From positions 38,250,501 through 38,314,500 of the forward strand of contig NC_092672.1 of the NCBI RefSeq assembly GCF_964355755.1: DNA of 64,000 nucleotides, read 5' to 3'. A model generated the notes under the pieces. It was given only the letters and a program-made list of their open reading frames with translations. It searched no databases and was not told where the DNA came from. A program made the translations under genes and the position numbers. Shown here piece by piece: positions 47,601-62,600 of the stretch (positions are counted from its first letter, which is position 1; every line of letters begins with the position of its first letter). This stretch comes from Antedon mediterranea (taxonomy: Eukaryota > Echinodermata > Crinoidea > Comatulida > Antedonidae).

Positions 47601-50600
47601 CAATCACAATTGTTTGTGAGTCATTTTACTAAAAACTGAGGTCACTTAGGCTATTAGTTTAGTATTTTATTCATCTGATTCACTCAAAAATTAGTAACAA
47701 GATTGTCGATAAATTCACCGGTGTTGAAGTTCTACTCTGAACATTGTGTTTTAATTTGATGGGTGTACAGTGATCCACACCACCAGTTGATATTTTGGAA
47801 TATTATATAGTTTATTTATTTGTGGTTTCTGGATGGTTTCCACAGCACAACAGGGCTAACCTAATTGTTGACTGATTTTGTGGTATTTCCTGTTAAAATC
47901 AAATCTTGTCTATATTATTGATATTACTTCAATCAATGAAACCTACCGGATGACCTACTGAATGTCCTACTGAATGTCCTACCGGATGACCTACTGAATG
48001 TCCTACTGAATGTCAGACCTGTAAAATTTGAATACTTTTGTATAGACACGTGGATTTGTACCTGTACGCTACATTTATATTTTGCCAATAATTATGGAGG
48101 ATTTATCAGAGAAGGAAATACTCTTTTTCTTTTCTAACAAGAAAAGTAAACAAGCAGATCGATACTTGGTAGGTTTCTCTTTCTGCTGTGAGTTGTTTTC
48201 CAAAGGTTCTCAATATTAAAATAAATCTAAATGTACATTCATCATGCTGTTGTATACTGCCTCACAAAGGCAAAGGGAAGTATGGGACAATTTTTTCCAA
48301 ACATGGGTTGTAACTGTACATGATTCAGGACATCATTTTGCACATTCATCATGCTACAGTATCATGCTACAGTATGACCTTTTGCACTCCTTTGTACTAC
48401 TACTCTGTAATGAATCAGTTTCTTAATTATTAAAACCAAAATCTATTCTACTTCATTTTAACATTGACTTTAATACAATATTAATTTTACCATCTTTGCA
48501 GACATTATATGCTGATGATTTGATATTTAAACAATACTATTTCTTTTTACGGTAGCCATACAGTCAGTCTTTACAAAGTACCGTAAAGCCAGGATTAGGA
48601 AATCTATTTGGTTTTAGAAAAAGTTACTGTGGGTGGTACAGTAGCAGGATGCATAAACCCGTTGAGATTTAGGTCAATAGGTCAATGCTATTTTAATACA
48701 TAAGGTAAAGCTTAGACTAAAAAACTAGAATGATGTAGGTGTAGGGATCGATATTCCTTTCCTGACCCTTTCCTTATCACCACCAACACCCGAAATCACA
48801 CACCATTCGACCTAACACACCAATCAACCTCGCACACCAATCGACCTCACACACACTAATCGACCTCACACACACTAATCGACCTCACACACACTAATCG
48901 ACATCACACACTAATCGACATCACACACTAATCGACATCACACACCAATCGATATCACACACCAATGGACCTCACACACCAATGGACCTCACACACCATC
49001 CTTCTGTACACAGTATGCAGTCTCAAGCTAGTTCTGTACTCAAGCCAAGAAACAATGACCTGGTTATTCCCATGTTGTCTTTTCTTCTCCTTCATTTATT
49101 CATCATTCATTCAACCGTTCTGTTTTGATGGTTTTTAATCTAAAATCACAATCAAAGCAACGAAAACAATAGATCCTTATGTCGGGAAAGATTCTTCAAC
49201 ACATTCATATTAAATATTTCATTTGTTAAATTGTACCTGAGCTGCTAACACTCAGTAAATGACAACAGTATTCACAATTCTAAGGAGTTTATACTTAAAA
49301 TGGTTCCAGTTTGCCAGGATTTAATGAGTTTGTGAATAATGTTTACTTTACCTCTCTGTGGAATAATTGGTTGGTGTGAAAGGATATCAACAGTTTAATG
49401 GAATCTTATAATAAGTGTAGCATTGTGAAGAAGATTCACAGTTTACTAAGGGCAAGTATACAACCTTAAAAATAGTCTAGCATTTTCATTTGCTTTAATT
49501 TTAATGAATACAGCAAAACAGTACACTTCTAAAGTGGGAATACCATTTACCGAATTCTCAAGGGCAGATCCAAGGGGGGGCAGCCAGGGCTCCCTAAAAT
49601 TCGCAAATTGTAATGCAGAAAGGAAACAATTTAAGCTCAGCACTTTATTTCACCATTTTTAGGCCCTGGTTCTCCCTATTTAAAAATCCTGGATCCGCCA
49701 ATGATTCTTTCAAACCAAAGTCTATTTTGTGCTTGCTATAGTAGCTTTCCACTTGGTGGTATGGCTTGCATACAATTCCACTGTCTTGGAGGGTTTTTAC
49801 TTTTTGAGAACTTGTCTACTAAACGCCTATAGTATGTTGGTTTGTGTAAGTAAGCGGTACTCATACTATCAACACCACTTCTGGTTTTTTGTGCCTCAGT
49901 AATGAAATGTTCTTTTAGATGTCAATCCCCCCTGGTGTTTACTGAGGGTTCTTGTTTTCCACTGAATGGTACAGCTCCTACAGTTCCTTGCCAGAAACCC
50001 AAACACTATTGTTGTAGACTTTGTAGTTGATACACTGTTGGCTTCAGGGACTCGTTAAATGTATAAAGTTACATATTTGAGTTTTATTTACACTGTATAA
50101 GAGGTGTAAGACCAGGCACTATGCTACCGTGATTTATTGATTTTTGTAGGCTTAACATGTTTTCCAAGAAATTGAATTTACTGTTAAATGTTAAAACCTT
50201 TTTTCTCGACATACAAGTTTCTTGGTTCTGGCATTATATTTTTAAAATAAATTTTTCGTAATTAATTGAGTATTCAACCTGTCAAACCCCACCCCACTAT
50301 TTCCAAATACTGGATCCACCACTGAAAATACTGACTATTATAAAAATGTTTATTTAGTTTTAAATAACTCTTTCTGTCACTCAGTATAGAAAATAGGTTC
50401 CTTTTTAATTGTATCATATAACTAACCGTAAAACTGTCTCAACTCAAACAATATTAATATGTTGTCTATTTCGTGCCTAGCTTACCTGTATAAACTGACA
50501 ATAGCTCATGCTCTCCAGAGCTATTCTTAAGAAATATTGAATAGTTCTTTCATGATGGTCAATAGGTCAGTACAAAATACTTATTGGTCCTGTCCTAGGT

Positions 50601-53600
50601 GTAAACCCAATTCTAGTTATTCCTTTTTAGGCTTGTGTGTAAACGTTGATTGTAATCACTGCTAATTGGCCAAGCCATCAACTGCCAGCCGTAACCCTAG
50701 GATGTTTACCTAGTTGTCTATCATAGAAATATGACAAGTTATAAAGCCATGTTGAGCTATACAGACAGGTGCAGCAGCATAGCATACTAATTAACTATGC
50801 TTTAAAACATACCACCGTTATATAGTTAGCAACACTAGTAAAGAGAACTTGAGCATCCAACATGATTACATTTCGGACTAAGCTTATATTTCCTAAAGTA
50901 TGTACTTTTTTACGTATTTGGTGTTGCCTTAGGAGTGATAATTAATTAGGGGAGTATACTTTGGTAGTACAGTTGTATTTCATATAGTTATTAAATAATT
51001 AATAAAACTCTAGTTTATAGTACTGTATGCCATTTCATCTAATGGATGTTGTACCAACCATGCACGATGTTATTAACTTTCCAATGTGCGAAACTGTATA
51101 TCACAGGATTTTAATCATTTGAATTACATTTGTATTACATTCATTTTTATGATCAAGTATTGTATGGAATTATGTATTGTTTAAAAATGCCTCCAATGCA
51201 ATATTCTGAATATTGTACAAAGTGTACATGGATGAAGTAAACTATTATGTTATTATACAATTAATAAATAATAATTTGCTTCGTTTACTGTTTTAAATTA
51301 TAAAGCAATATGTTGTATGTATGACAATGAATGATGATTTTGTTTAACATGGTATAACATTACTGTAGCTAGGATCTTGTGGCCCAATGTAATATAAATA
51401 ATTTGACTTCAACAAAAAGAGACATGAGATGTGTTTCACATTTGTAAAAATGTAAAGATGTTCGAATACAACTGTATCAATGGAAATATTGTTTATAACT
51501 TGCATTAAAACATTAAGACTTTCACCATTTTAATGTTGGTGATATCATGTGTGTTAATGTACAGTATAGGTATTGATGTTGTGTGATGTGACTGTTTATA
51601 CAGTAACTTGCATTAAAACATTAAGACTTTCACCATTTTAATGTTGGTGACATCATGTGTGTTAATGTACAGTATAATATTTATGCTGTGTGATGTGACT
51701 TGAGTACAATTAAACATACTGTAATGAGCAAAGGATGAGATGTGACTTAGGAATTCATGGATGAGTCAGTCAGTGTATGTAATCAATATTAGCTATCAGA
51801 TGACTACAGATTGAATACATCTGGCTCCATCCAAGAACTTGTTATGAAGAAATCAGAGTTATCATCATTGGTTAAAATTGTTATCAAATGTGATCAACAT
51901 CTGTGTTGTCAATGCCATCAATATTGTCATTGTCATCAATATTGTCATTGTCATCATTATTGTCATAAACATCATTAGCATCATTGTTTCCATCGTCGTT
52001 GGTGTCATTATTGTTACCATATTGTACTGTCTTATTGTTCTACCAAGTGTTTTTAAATTTATAAATCTATTCATACTGCCTTAATGTATATTGATAATAT
52101 GTACTTTACAAAGAAGATGAATAATCACATTCGCTATTTAATGAATTTAAAAAATTTTATCTGCTAATTAATTTTAATTTGCTTCATAGTTAAATAATGA
52201 TTTGTTCGTGTGAACTTTTACCTGGTCGTCTAGCAATGTAATACCATATACCTTTATTCATCAGAGTATTAGAAGAAAAAGGAGGGACATTTTAAAAAGC
52301 CTACAATTGGGATACCATTGCTTATAGAATAATATATAAAGTTCTTACCTTTATTAAAGTTAAGAGTGTTATTATTTATTGAACATCTATTTACAGTAAG
52401 GGGTCTTTGCCACTTTAATGTTTTGATAACCAATTTTTTCTGTACATTACTTTGATTTTTACTCTGTTTTAATTTCACAAAACTAAGAAAATTAGAAACA
52501 TTGTATTCAATTTTATTTGATTGGAAAGAAATAAACGTTTATTTGATTCTAATCTAACTTTTTGTTTTACAGGCCAAATCTGATGATCAGTTGGCATCTG
52601 AGAAAGCTGTGATAGATGCAGAGAAGGTGTGGCTTCTACATCGAGGTGGTTTCAGTGCAGCCAAGTTACTGCCTTCAGATGGGATTGTAGAAGGGCGTGT
52701 CAAGATTAAGTTAGAACACAGTGGTGATGTCATTGAAGTTGATGATGATGATGTTGAGAAGGTAATCTACACATTATTAAATAAAAGCTTAAGGTTTTAG
52801 CCAAGGAGGTTTGTTGGGTTTGAAAGAACCCCCTTTTACTTACACTTGCAGTTGCCCCTTGCTTTTTAATGAAAAAAGAACCCCCTGTAAAAATGCGGGT
52901 TACAGACTTAAACCTTATTCACAAATTGTTTATTTTTGTTATTTTAATAAATTTCTCGATTCTTTTAAATTTATTTTCGTAGGCGAATCCTCCTCAATAT
53001 GATCGAGCTGAGGGTCTTGGACAGCTTCCATATCTCAATGAGTCTGGCGTGTTGCATACATTACGTCAACGCTATGCTAGCAACCTTATACATACATTCA
53101 GTGGTAGGAATCTACTAGTTATCAATCCAATGCATTCATTGCCTATCTACTCTGATAAGGTAAGACCATATGGTAAAACTTGATTAATATTCATACCATC
53201 CAATACATTCATTCAGTATAACAACATTAGAAGCAAAAGCTTGTCTCATGAGCTTGATACATGAAAAGAAATATAAAACAAACAATAAAATAAATAAAAA
53301 GAAAGAGCATAACAAATATTAAGTTGGACGTCCCAACAAAAATCCCGACAATCTTTATAATAGGACTCTGGACAGTTGTTACAGAAAGTATTGTCATGCA
53401 TAATTAATGTCCACCATCACAGTGCAATATGGCCACCATAACTGTACAGTGCTAATCCGCAATATTATGACTATTTTAATATTTTTTCAATTATATTTCT
53501 AAAATTGATTTTCTTTCTGTACAGAGAGTGCTTGGTGTATTGTAGTGTTCAATTCAATAACCGTTTTCATAATTAAAAAAAAGTCCATCTTTTTTTTATA

Positions 53601-56600
53601 CACTCAATTTCCACATTTACCCACACACAATGATATCATATCATATTTGTTGTCTTTAAATTTATTATCAAACTACTAAACATTCACTTATTAGTAATTA
53701 TATAGAATAGGATAAATGAATTGTAATGTAAGTAAGCAAACAGTACTGTTACGTTTCGATCCTGATACCATCTGATCTTCACCAGAAAATGACTGGTTAT
53801 ACAAGGTTGCAATAGGTGCCTTGGATTGTTGTATCATTTTTGATCTAACTAAGCACTTCAATTATCAGCACACTCTATTAATAAAATATTTAAAGTAATT
53901 TTAATTCAAAGCTATAGACAGATACTCAATACTACTCATTACAGTGAAGTTAAGCCTCATTTGGTTAAAACTGTATAATGATTCCCCATGAGACAACGTT
54001 GTCAGCTCTCTTAAAGATTCCATTCTAAAAGTCATTAAAAGAAACGGTTCTAAAGTCAAGTATCTAATTACAGTATGTGTAGTGAATGAATAAAGCTCTG
54101 TTTACACTATCAAACTAGTGTAATATGCCCAAATATGGTAGTGATATGACATCATATCCATTATGAGCACATCACCTTTTTTGTCACATAAAGTTTGATA
54201 GTGTAGACAGAGCTTTAGTTTAGATACTCTGACTGGACCTAACTAATTCTTTTCTTTATATTCATCTTTTGATTAACATTTGTTTAAATGTATTAGTAAG
54301 GTTAAAAACAAATTATTCTCTTTGCACTCTAATGTTCTGTTTTAATGAAGTAATATTTTTACTCGTCGAGTCAAAATTGTGTCAGACTTTATGTAAGTTG
54401 TTTGTAATAGTTTTGAATCATAGTAAATAACAACATTTTGTAAAAATGTTTATATTATAAATAAGATAAAATGATGAGAAACATCAATTTTATGTTCAAA
54501 TCAAATCATGTTAATTGTATCCATTTCAAAGTCATTATTTGAAGAACTAATTGTAAAATATATATTGTCCCCTGAAAAAAAAAATGTTGTTGCCTTACTA
54601 TAGGTTCTTCAGATGTTTAAGGGGTGCAAACCAGAGGACATGCCTCCACACATTTACGCAACTGCCCAGACAGCCTACAAAAACATGCTTACTTCACGGA
54701 TGGACCAGTCCATTATTTTTATGGGGCAAAGTGGCAGCGGGAAATCTACAAATGCTAAACATGTCATAAGCTACCTGGCTAATGCTGCTGGAACGGTTAA
54801 TAATGTAGTAACAGGTATTACTATAAATTAAGACCTTGTCTGTTATTCTTCATTGTCTATCAAACAACAACTACAAAGTAAGTGGCAGGAAACACAAAAG
54901 GGAACTAAATCCCTATGGCAAGAGCCAGTGTAACCCTCTTACTGAGTAGTTACTTGTAGCATATGTGTCAACCTGATGGACAATATAGCATATCAATGAG
55001 TATATCAGAAATATCAACAATAAAAATAAAAAAACATTTAAAAAATTTAATTATTGCAAAAGCAATAGCACATGGAAATATCCTTCCCTGTTTCCCTTGT
55101 AGAGTACAGTCGACATTCCTAATACCGGACTCTCTAAACACCTAAAACTCTCAAAAAACCAAACCTTTCTTGAGGTCCAAAAAGTTTCAAAATCTCTTTA
55201 ATCGTTAATCAGCCTTTATCCTGGTTTTCTACTAACCATTTCTTTAATCACTGACTGTTTTTTTGTTGTTATTTATTAGCTGATAAGATGCAAGCTGTTT
55301 CAACATTATTGGAAGCATTTGGAAATGCCAGAACTATTCAGAATTCAAATGCTACACGTTTTGCCCAGGTGACCTCGTTGGATTACGACTACTCTGGCCA
55401 AATTGCAGCTGGCTCAGTTCAGGTACTTTCTAAATCATCATTTTTAAAATGCTAACATTTTTTTTAAATTTATTTTATCAAATAAATAAACCTAGGTACT
55501 ATTTTTAAATACATACATTTCTTTATAAATCATTAAGTATATGTATATATATATAAATGTAGGGGTTAACATGCTTGCCTTTCATTTCTAAGGTTCTGAC
55601 TTAAAGTCCTGAATTAGTTCCAGGCTTGTAAACTCACTTATTGGATGTTTATGAAATTTAAACAATCGGAATTCCATATATTTGGAGAGTAAAATATCTG
55701 AATACAACATGCTGAAATTGTTTTTGTAGATCTTGATGTTAGAGAAATACCGTGTAGTGAGGCGACCAGAAGATGAACCAACCTTTAATATATTCTATCA
55801 ACTGTTGGCAGGAGCAGACACAGTTTTGAAGTAAGATATTCAGCTTCTCTTTTATAGTTATTCATTTTGGAAAATACCTCACAACATTTGTAATATACTA
55901 TGCTTTGTCTACACAATTAAACTAGTGTGACAAAAAATGTGTGATTTGCCCAAATATGGTAGTGATATGCTTAAATTTGGTAGTGATATGACATCATGTC
56001 CATATATGGGCAAAACACATTTTCAGTTTGATAGTGTAGACAGAGCTTAAAAGAAAGGAACACCCTTGGCTAAATGTGCCAATGTGCTTATAGATAAATG
56101 TAATAAAAACATGATTACAATGGTTCAAGGTACAATAGTAAGCAATTTAGTTAAAAAATAGACTTTTAAACGACAACATATCGGAAATTGAACAGCGCCA
56201 TTTTGACAGGTTAAGAGCAATTATGTGACGTCAGATTAGGTGGACGCATTCAAGCAAATCCAAGCGTCCATCCTCATAGTACAGTATTTCAATATGGAAG
56301 TGCGGGATATAACCATAAATAAAATCAATTAAATAGCCTAACATACCTAGTATTTTCGGAATATGGCTTGGAGTTTTTATAATTCAGAAAATTTGGAACC
56401 AGAATATACAGAAAGAGAGTTAGTTTTGCGTCGTACTGATGAGAAAAAAAGAAGAGAAGAAGAACATTCTCGAGCATAACAAGCCATCGAAGAATGGTGT
56501 ACTTTCGGCCAGTGTATCTGTACTGTATGCCTTACTAGGCCTAGAACTCGTGTTCAACGAAAATAAAGTAGACACTGCATCGTCAACCAACAGCCTCCGT

Positions 56601-59600
56601 TTGGAAGGTTTGCCAGTTAATTCCCCTACCAAATCCCGTTTGAAACAGCTAGGCAATAAAAGTAACAATAGATTAACAATAGTTGAAAGATTTACGAATT
56701 GGCTTGCAGAAGAAAAGATCGATCGAAGGTTTGTTTACCAAGCCAGCGCATGCTCATACCGTGTCATCGCCGTCCTGCATGACCGCATGTTGCGTTATTA
56801 GCCAATCATATTAGCGGATTCGCTTAGCCAATAGAAGCGCCGAATTCAACCGCGAATCTTAAAATTTTCGTCGGCCGTATCTGACGTCACAAACAGGCTG
56901 CCATGAGCACAAGATGGCGATTTTCAAATGTCTTGAAAACAGCTTTAAAATCCTGTTTACTAGAAAACTACAAATCCAATTTAAACATAAATTGTGCTGA
57001 ATATTAAGTTGGTAGGGTTACTTTTATAATAGTTAGGTAAGATATTAGGGTGTTCCTTTCCTTTAAGAAAAGTCAAAGTAAAAATGGAGCTTCTGTAGGG
57101 ATTTTAAGTTTCTGTAAATGTTATGAAATAAATAGGAAATACATTTTATTGTTTGTTCTGTTTATTTACACAGAAAAGAACTTCATCTTGGTCAAGTTTC
57201 TGACCAGAATTACTTTATGAATTGCAAGGTGAGTAATATATGATACAGTAGAGCTCTTCCTTTTAAACACTCCTATTCAGACAACAGCCCTTCCCCACGA
57301 ACAAGGGGAAATAAATGTATTAACACTACTGCCAACAGCCCTTCCCCATGCAATGAACAAGGGCCAATAAATGTATTAACACTACTGCCAACAGCCCTTC
57401 CCCATGCAATGAACAAGGGGAAATAAATGTATTAACACTACTGCCAACAGCCCTTCCCCATGCAATGAACAAGGGGAAATAAATGTATTAACACTACTGC
57501 CAACAGCCCTTCCCCATGCAATGAACAAGGGCCAATAAATGTATTAACACTACTGCCAACAGCCCTTCCCCATGCAATGAACAAGGGCCAATAAATGTAT
57601 TAACACTACTGCCAACAGCCCTTCCCCATGCAATGAACAAGGGCCAATAAATGTATTAACACTACTGCCAACAGCCCTTCCCCATGCAATGAACAAGTGC
57701 CAATAAATGTATTAACACTACTGCCAACAGCCTTCCCTATGCAATGAACAAGGGGAAATAAATGTATTAACACTACTGCCAACAGCCCTCCCCCATGCAA
57801 TGAACAAGTGCCAATAAATGTATTAACACTACTGCCAACAGCCCTTCCCCATGCAATGAACAAGTGCCAATAAATGTATTAACACTACTGCCAACAGCCC
57901 TTCCCCATGCAATGAACAAGGGGAAATAAATGTATTAACACTACTGCCAACAGCCCTTCCCCATGCAATGAACAAGGGGAAATAAATGTATTACCACTAC
58001 TGCCAACAGCCCTTCCCCATGCAATGAACAAGGGCCAATAAATGTATTAACACTACTGCCAACAGCCCTTCCCCATGCAATGAACAAGTGCCAATAAATG
58101 TATTAACACTACTGCCAACAGCCTTCCCTATGCAATGAACAAGGGGAAATAAATGTATTAACACTACTGCCAACAGCCCTCCCCCATGCAATGAACAAGT
58201 GCCAATAAATGTATTAACACTACTGCCAACAGCCCTTCCCCATGCAATGAACAAGTGCCAATAAATGTATTAACACTACTGCCAACAGCCCTTCCCCATG
58301 CAATGAACAAGGGGAAATAAATGTATTAACACTACTGCCAACAGCCCTTCCCCATGCAATGAACAAGGGGAAATAAATGTATTACCACTACTGCCAACAG
58401 CCCTTCCCCATGCAATGAACAAGTGCCAATAAATGTATTAACACTACTGCCAACAGCCCTTCCCCATGCAATGAACAAGGGGAAATAAATGTATTAACAC
58501 TACTGCCAACAGCCCTTCCCCATGCAATGAACAAGGGGAAATAAATGTATTAACACTACTGCCAACAGCCCTTCCCCATGCAATGAACAAGTGCCAATAA
58601 ATGTATTAACACTACTGCCAACAGCCCTTCCCCATGCAATGAACAAGGGGAAATAAATGTATTAACACTACTGCCAACAGCCCTTCCCCATGCAATGAAC
58701 AAGGGCCAATAAATGTATTAACACTACTGCCAACAGCCCTTCCCCATGCAATGAACAATGGGAAATAAATGTATTAACACTACTGCCAACAGCCCTTCCC
58801 CATGCAATGAACAAGGGGAACTAAATGTATTAACACTACTGCCAACAGCCCTTCCCCATGCAATGAACAAGTGCCAATAAATGTATTAACACTACTGCCA
58901 ACAGCCCTTCCCCATGCAATGAACAAGGGGAAATAAATGTATTAACACTACTGCCAACAGCCCTTCCCCATGCAATGAACAAGGGCCAATAAATGTATTA
59001 ACACTACTGCCAACAGCCCTTCCCCATGCAATGAACAAGGGGAAATAAATGTATTAACACTACTGCCAACAGCCCTTCCCCATGCAATGAACAAGGGCCA
59101 ATAAATGTATTAACACTACTGCCAACAGCCCTTCCCCATGCAATGAACAGGGGAAAATAAATGTATTAACACTACTGCCAACAGCCCTTCCCCATGCAAT
59201 GAATAAGTGCCAATAAATGTATTAACACTACTGCCAACAGCCCTTCCCCATGCAATGAACAAGGGGAAATAAATGTATTAACACTACTGCCAACAGCCCT
59301 TCTCCATGCAATGAACAAGGGCCAATAAATGTATTAACACTACTGCCAACAGCCCTTCCCCATGCAATGAACAGGGGAAAATAAATGTATTAACACTACT
59401 GCCAACAGCCCTTCCCCATGCAATGAACAAGTGCCAATAAATGTATTAACACTACTGCCAACAGCCCTTCCCCATGCAATGAACAAGGGCCAATAAATTT
59501 ATTAACACTACTGCCAACAGCCCTTCCCCATGCAATGAACAAGTGCCAATAAATGTATTAACACTACTGCCAACAGCCCTTCCCCATGCAATGAACAAGG

Positions 59601-62600
59601 GCCAATAAATGTATTAACACTACTGCCAACAGCCCTTCCCCATGCAATGAACAAGGGCCAATAAATGTATTAACACTACTGCCAACAGCCCTTCCCCATG
59701 CAATGAACAATGGGAAATAAATGTATTAACACTACTGCCAACAGCCCTTCCCCATGCAATGAACAAGGGGAACTAAATGTATTAACACTACTGCCAACAG
59801 CCCTTCCCCATGCAATGAACAAGTGCCAATAAATGTATTAACACTACTGCCAACAGCCCTTCCCCATGCAATGAACAAGGGGAAATAAATGTATTAACAC
59901 TACTGCCAACAGCCCTTCCCCATGCAATGAACAAGGGCCAATAAATGTATTAACACTACTGCCAACAGCCCTTCCCCATGCAATGAACAAGGGGAAATAA
60001 ATGTATTAACACTACTGCCAACAGCCCTTCCCCATGCAATGAACAAGGGCCAATAAATGTATTAACACTACTGCCAACAGCCCTTCCCCATGCAATGAAC
60101 AGGGGAAAATAAATGTATTAACACTACTGCCAACAGCCCTTCCCCATGCAATGAATAAGTGCCAATAAATGTATTAACACTACTGCCAACAGCCCTTCCC
60201 CATGCAATGAACAAGGGGAAATAAATGTATTAACACTACTGCCAACAGCCCTTCTCCATGCAATGAACAAGGGCCAATAAATGTATTAACACTACTGCCA
60301 ACAGCCCTTCCCCATGCAATGAACAGGGGAAAATAAATGTATTAACACTACTGCCAACAGCCCTTCCCCATGCAATGAACAAGTGCCAATAAATGTATTA
60401 ACACTACTGCCAACAGCCCTTCCCCATGCAATGAACAAGGGCCAATAAATTTATTAACACTACTGCCAACAGGGGAAACACTTTATTAAGGACTCACTTT
60501 GTTGTGTTCTTAATCATTTATTGTGGTTCTACAATCTACAGTATTATTATCTGTCAATTTCTCATCAGCAAAAGAATATTCATTGTACAGACTTCTAATT
60601 TGTGTCACATAAAAGTGTAGGCAGTGGTACAGTACTTTCTCAAGAGTGCTGTATTCACTTGTATATTCAGTTTCTATAATTCATATTGTTTTGATGGAAA
60701 TAGAATATATTAAACTCTAAATAATAAATGTCTATTCAAATGGCACGGTTGAGATTTACACTGATCTGATCAGATTAGCATTCAAAACATATTTCAGTTA
60801 ATTAGCATATTCAGAACAGTTTATAATTGTATTTTGTGTAGTGAATTAAACATACTGGTTCAATCAGTAGTGTGTATTCATGTGAAATATTTGTGTTTCA
60901 GCATTAAAATAGGAAAATATTAATTCAGTAAAAATTTAATTAATCCCATTTTTAGTCGAACCACATTGATAAAGCAGTTAATGGAATATTTTTTGCTAAT
61001 TCTGTTTTTAATTATTTTAAAAATACTTCCCAAAAATGACATTGTCTGTTTTTATTTTAGTTTGAAGATAAGCAGCTTGCTTTGAATGGGTGGAACAAGA
61101 TACAGAATGCTTGTCAAGTGTTAGGCTTTACATCAGAGGAGTGTAGGGCATTGTGGAGTGTTGTGGCTGCTATTATACACCTGGGTGCTGCAGGGGCAAT
61201 GAAAGGTAATCACAAATGGTTTGCATTACTACAAAGTAATATGGAGGTTTGATGTGTGACACTTTGGAACTGGTTACTAGGTCATGTTAGTTTGTTTTGC
61301 TCATGCAAGGATATTGGGATATACTTCCTCACTCAATTCCTCAATTCAACTCCACTCCCAAAGACTTGTAATAAGACTTTGTTTATGTAGAGCATCTTGT
61401 GTATACGTTTGTCTTGTGAACAGGATTGTCACCTTTAAGAAGGATAGTGAATGAATTCGCTTATGGTTATCCTTGGAAAATTGCCTAAATATACAAACAA
61501 ACAAACAAGGACACCACAAGCAAAAACAAAAACTATGCTTGCATTAAGTGTTGCAATACTTTACATAAATTAAAATAACATTATAATAACATTATTAACC
61601 TTTGACCTTTAGGTGCAGGAAGTGTCCGTTCACAGTTTGCTAGGCCCGTTGAAGCTCAAAAAGCTGCTAGTATCCTTGGAACATCACTGGAAGAGTTAGC
61701 AAGAGCTTGTTTTAACCCCAGAATAGGAGGAACCCCAACGAGAAGTCCATTGGCTAGGAATATCACAGAAGGCAGGGAGTCACCATCTGGTGATGGCAGT
61801 AGTTCTGCTGCCATAGAAGCTCTTCAAGGAATGGCAGTTGGTCTTTATCAGGAATGTGTCAATGCTCTTGTGTCCATGATTAACAAGTGAGTATTGCCTA
61901 AGAAGAGCAAGAATTTGATAATACATTTTTTAGTACACAAAATATCATAGAAAGGCAACAAATTTATATAAGGAAGCCTAAAGATCTGTCTACACTATCA
62001 AACTACTTTGACAAAAAAGTGTGATGTTCCCAAATATGGTAGTGATATGACGATATATATATATATCATTTTTTGTCACATAAAGTTTGATAGTGTAGAC
62101 AGAGCTTAACGTAACACTACGTTAACTAAAGATTTTGGTTATTTTTGGTAAAAACTTGAGTTAGTCTACGCTACATTGGAGGCTGTCATTTAAACTATCT
62201 AAGGTATCGCTACAAAGACTATTATTATTATTACTTCACTGAGTTCACAAACCTCAACAAACTGATTTTTTTTTTTTTTTTTGCAGGAAATTATCAACTA
62301 CATATCGTACAGTAGCTTCCATACTTGTGTTGGACTCATGTGGGTTTCAGAACCCTACATCAGTGGGTCGCAATGAAGGAGCCAACCTGCAGGATTTGTT
62401 TAGCAACTATGCTCAAGAACGGTTACAGCTTTTGTTTCATGAATCAACGTTCACTTCTCAACATGATAGATATGCACAGGTAACTCAATTGAGTAAAGCT
62501 CTGTTTACACTGTCAAACTAGTTTAACAAAAAATGTGTGATATGCCCAAATATGGTAGTGACATGACATCATCATGTCCATATAGGCACATCACATTTTT

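Larger units (their letters stand above)
39690..52572 (+). other. MYO18A intron 1 (about 12.9 kb)
   Basis: Mostly AT-rich intronic sequence with MITEs and tandem repeats, listed separately. Open frames inside (for example 44246-44524 and 44907-45173) have no family resemblance and AT-driven composition. The only coding candidate is the alternative first exon at 48094-48168. The long 5' intron is where class XVIII myosins commonly hold promoters for isoforms lacking the PDZ region. Confidence 0.6.

Noticed and set aside
51865-52084. Overlapping open frames on both strands
   Set aside because: Composition is only Ile/Val or Met/Thr from a three-base-periodic microsatellite.
57276-60470. CRISPR-like array or a repetitive protein gene
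   Set aside because: Repeats are contiguous 56-bp units without unique spacers in a eukaryotic intron. The open frames at 57606-57863 and 57997-58254 are products of the repeat period.
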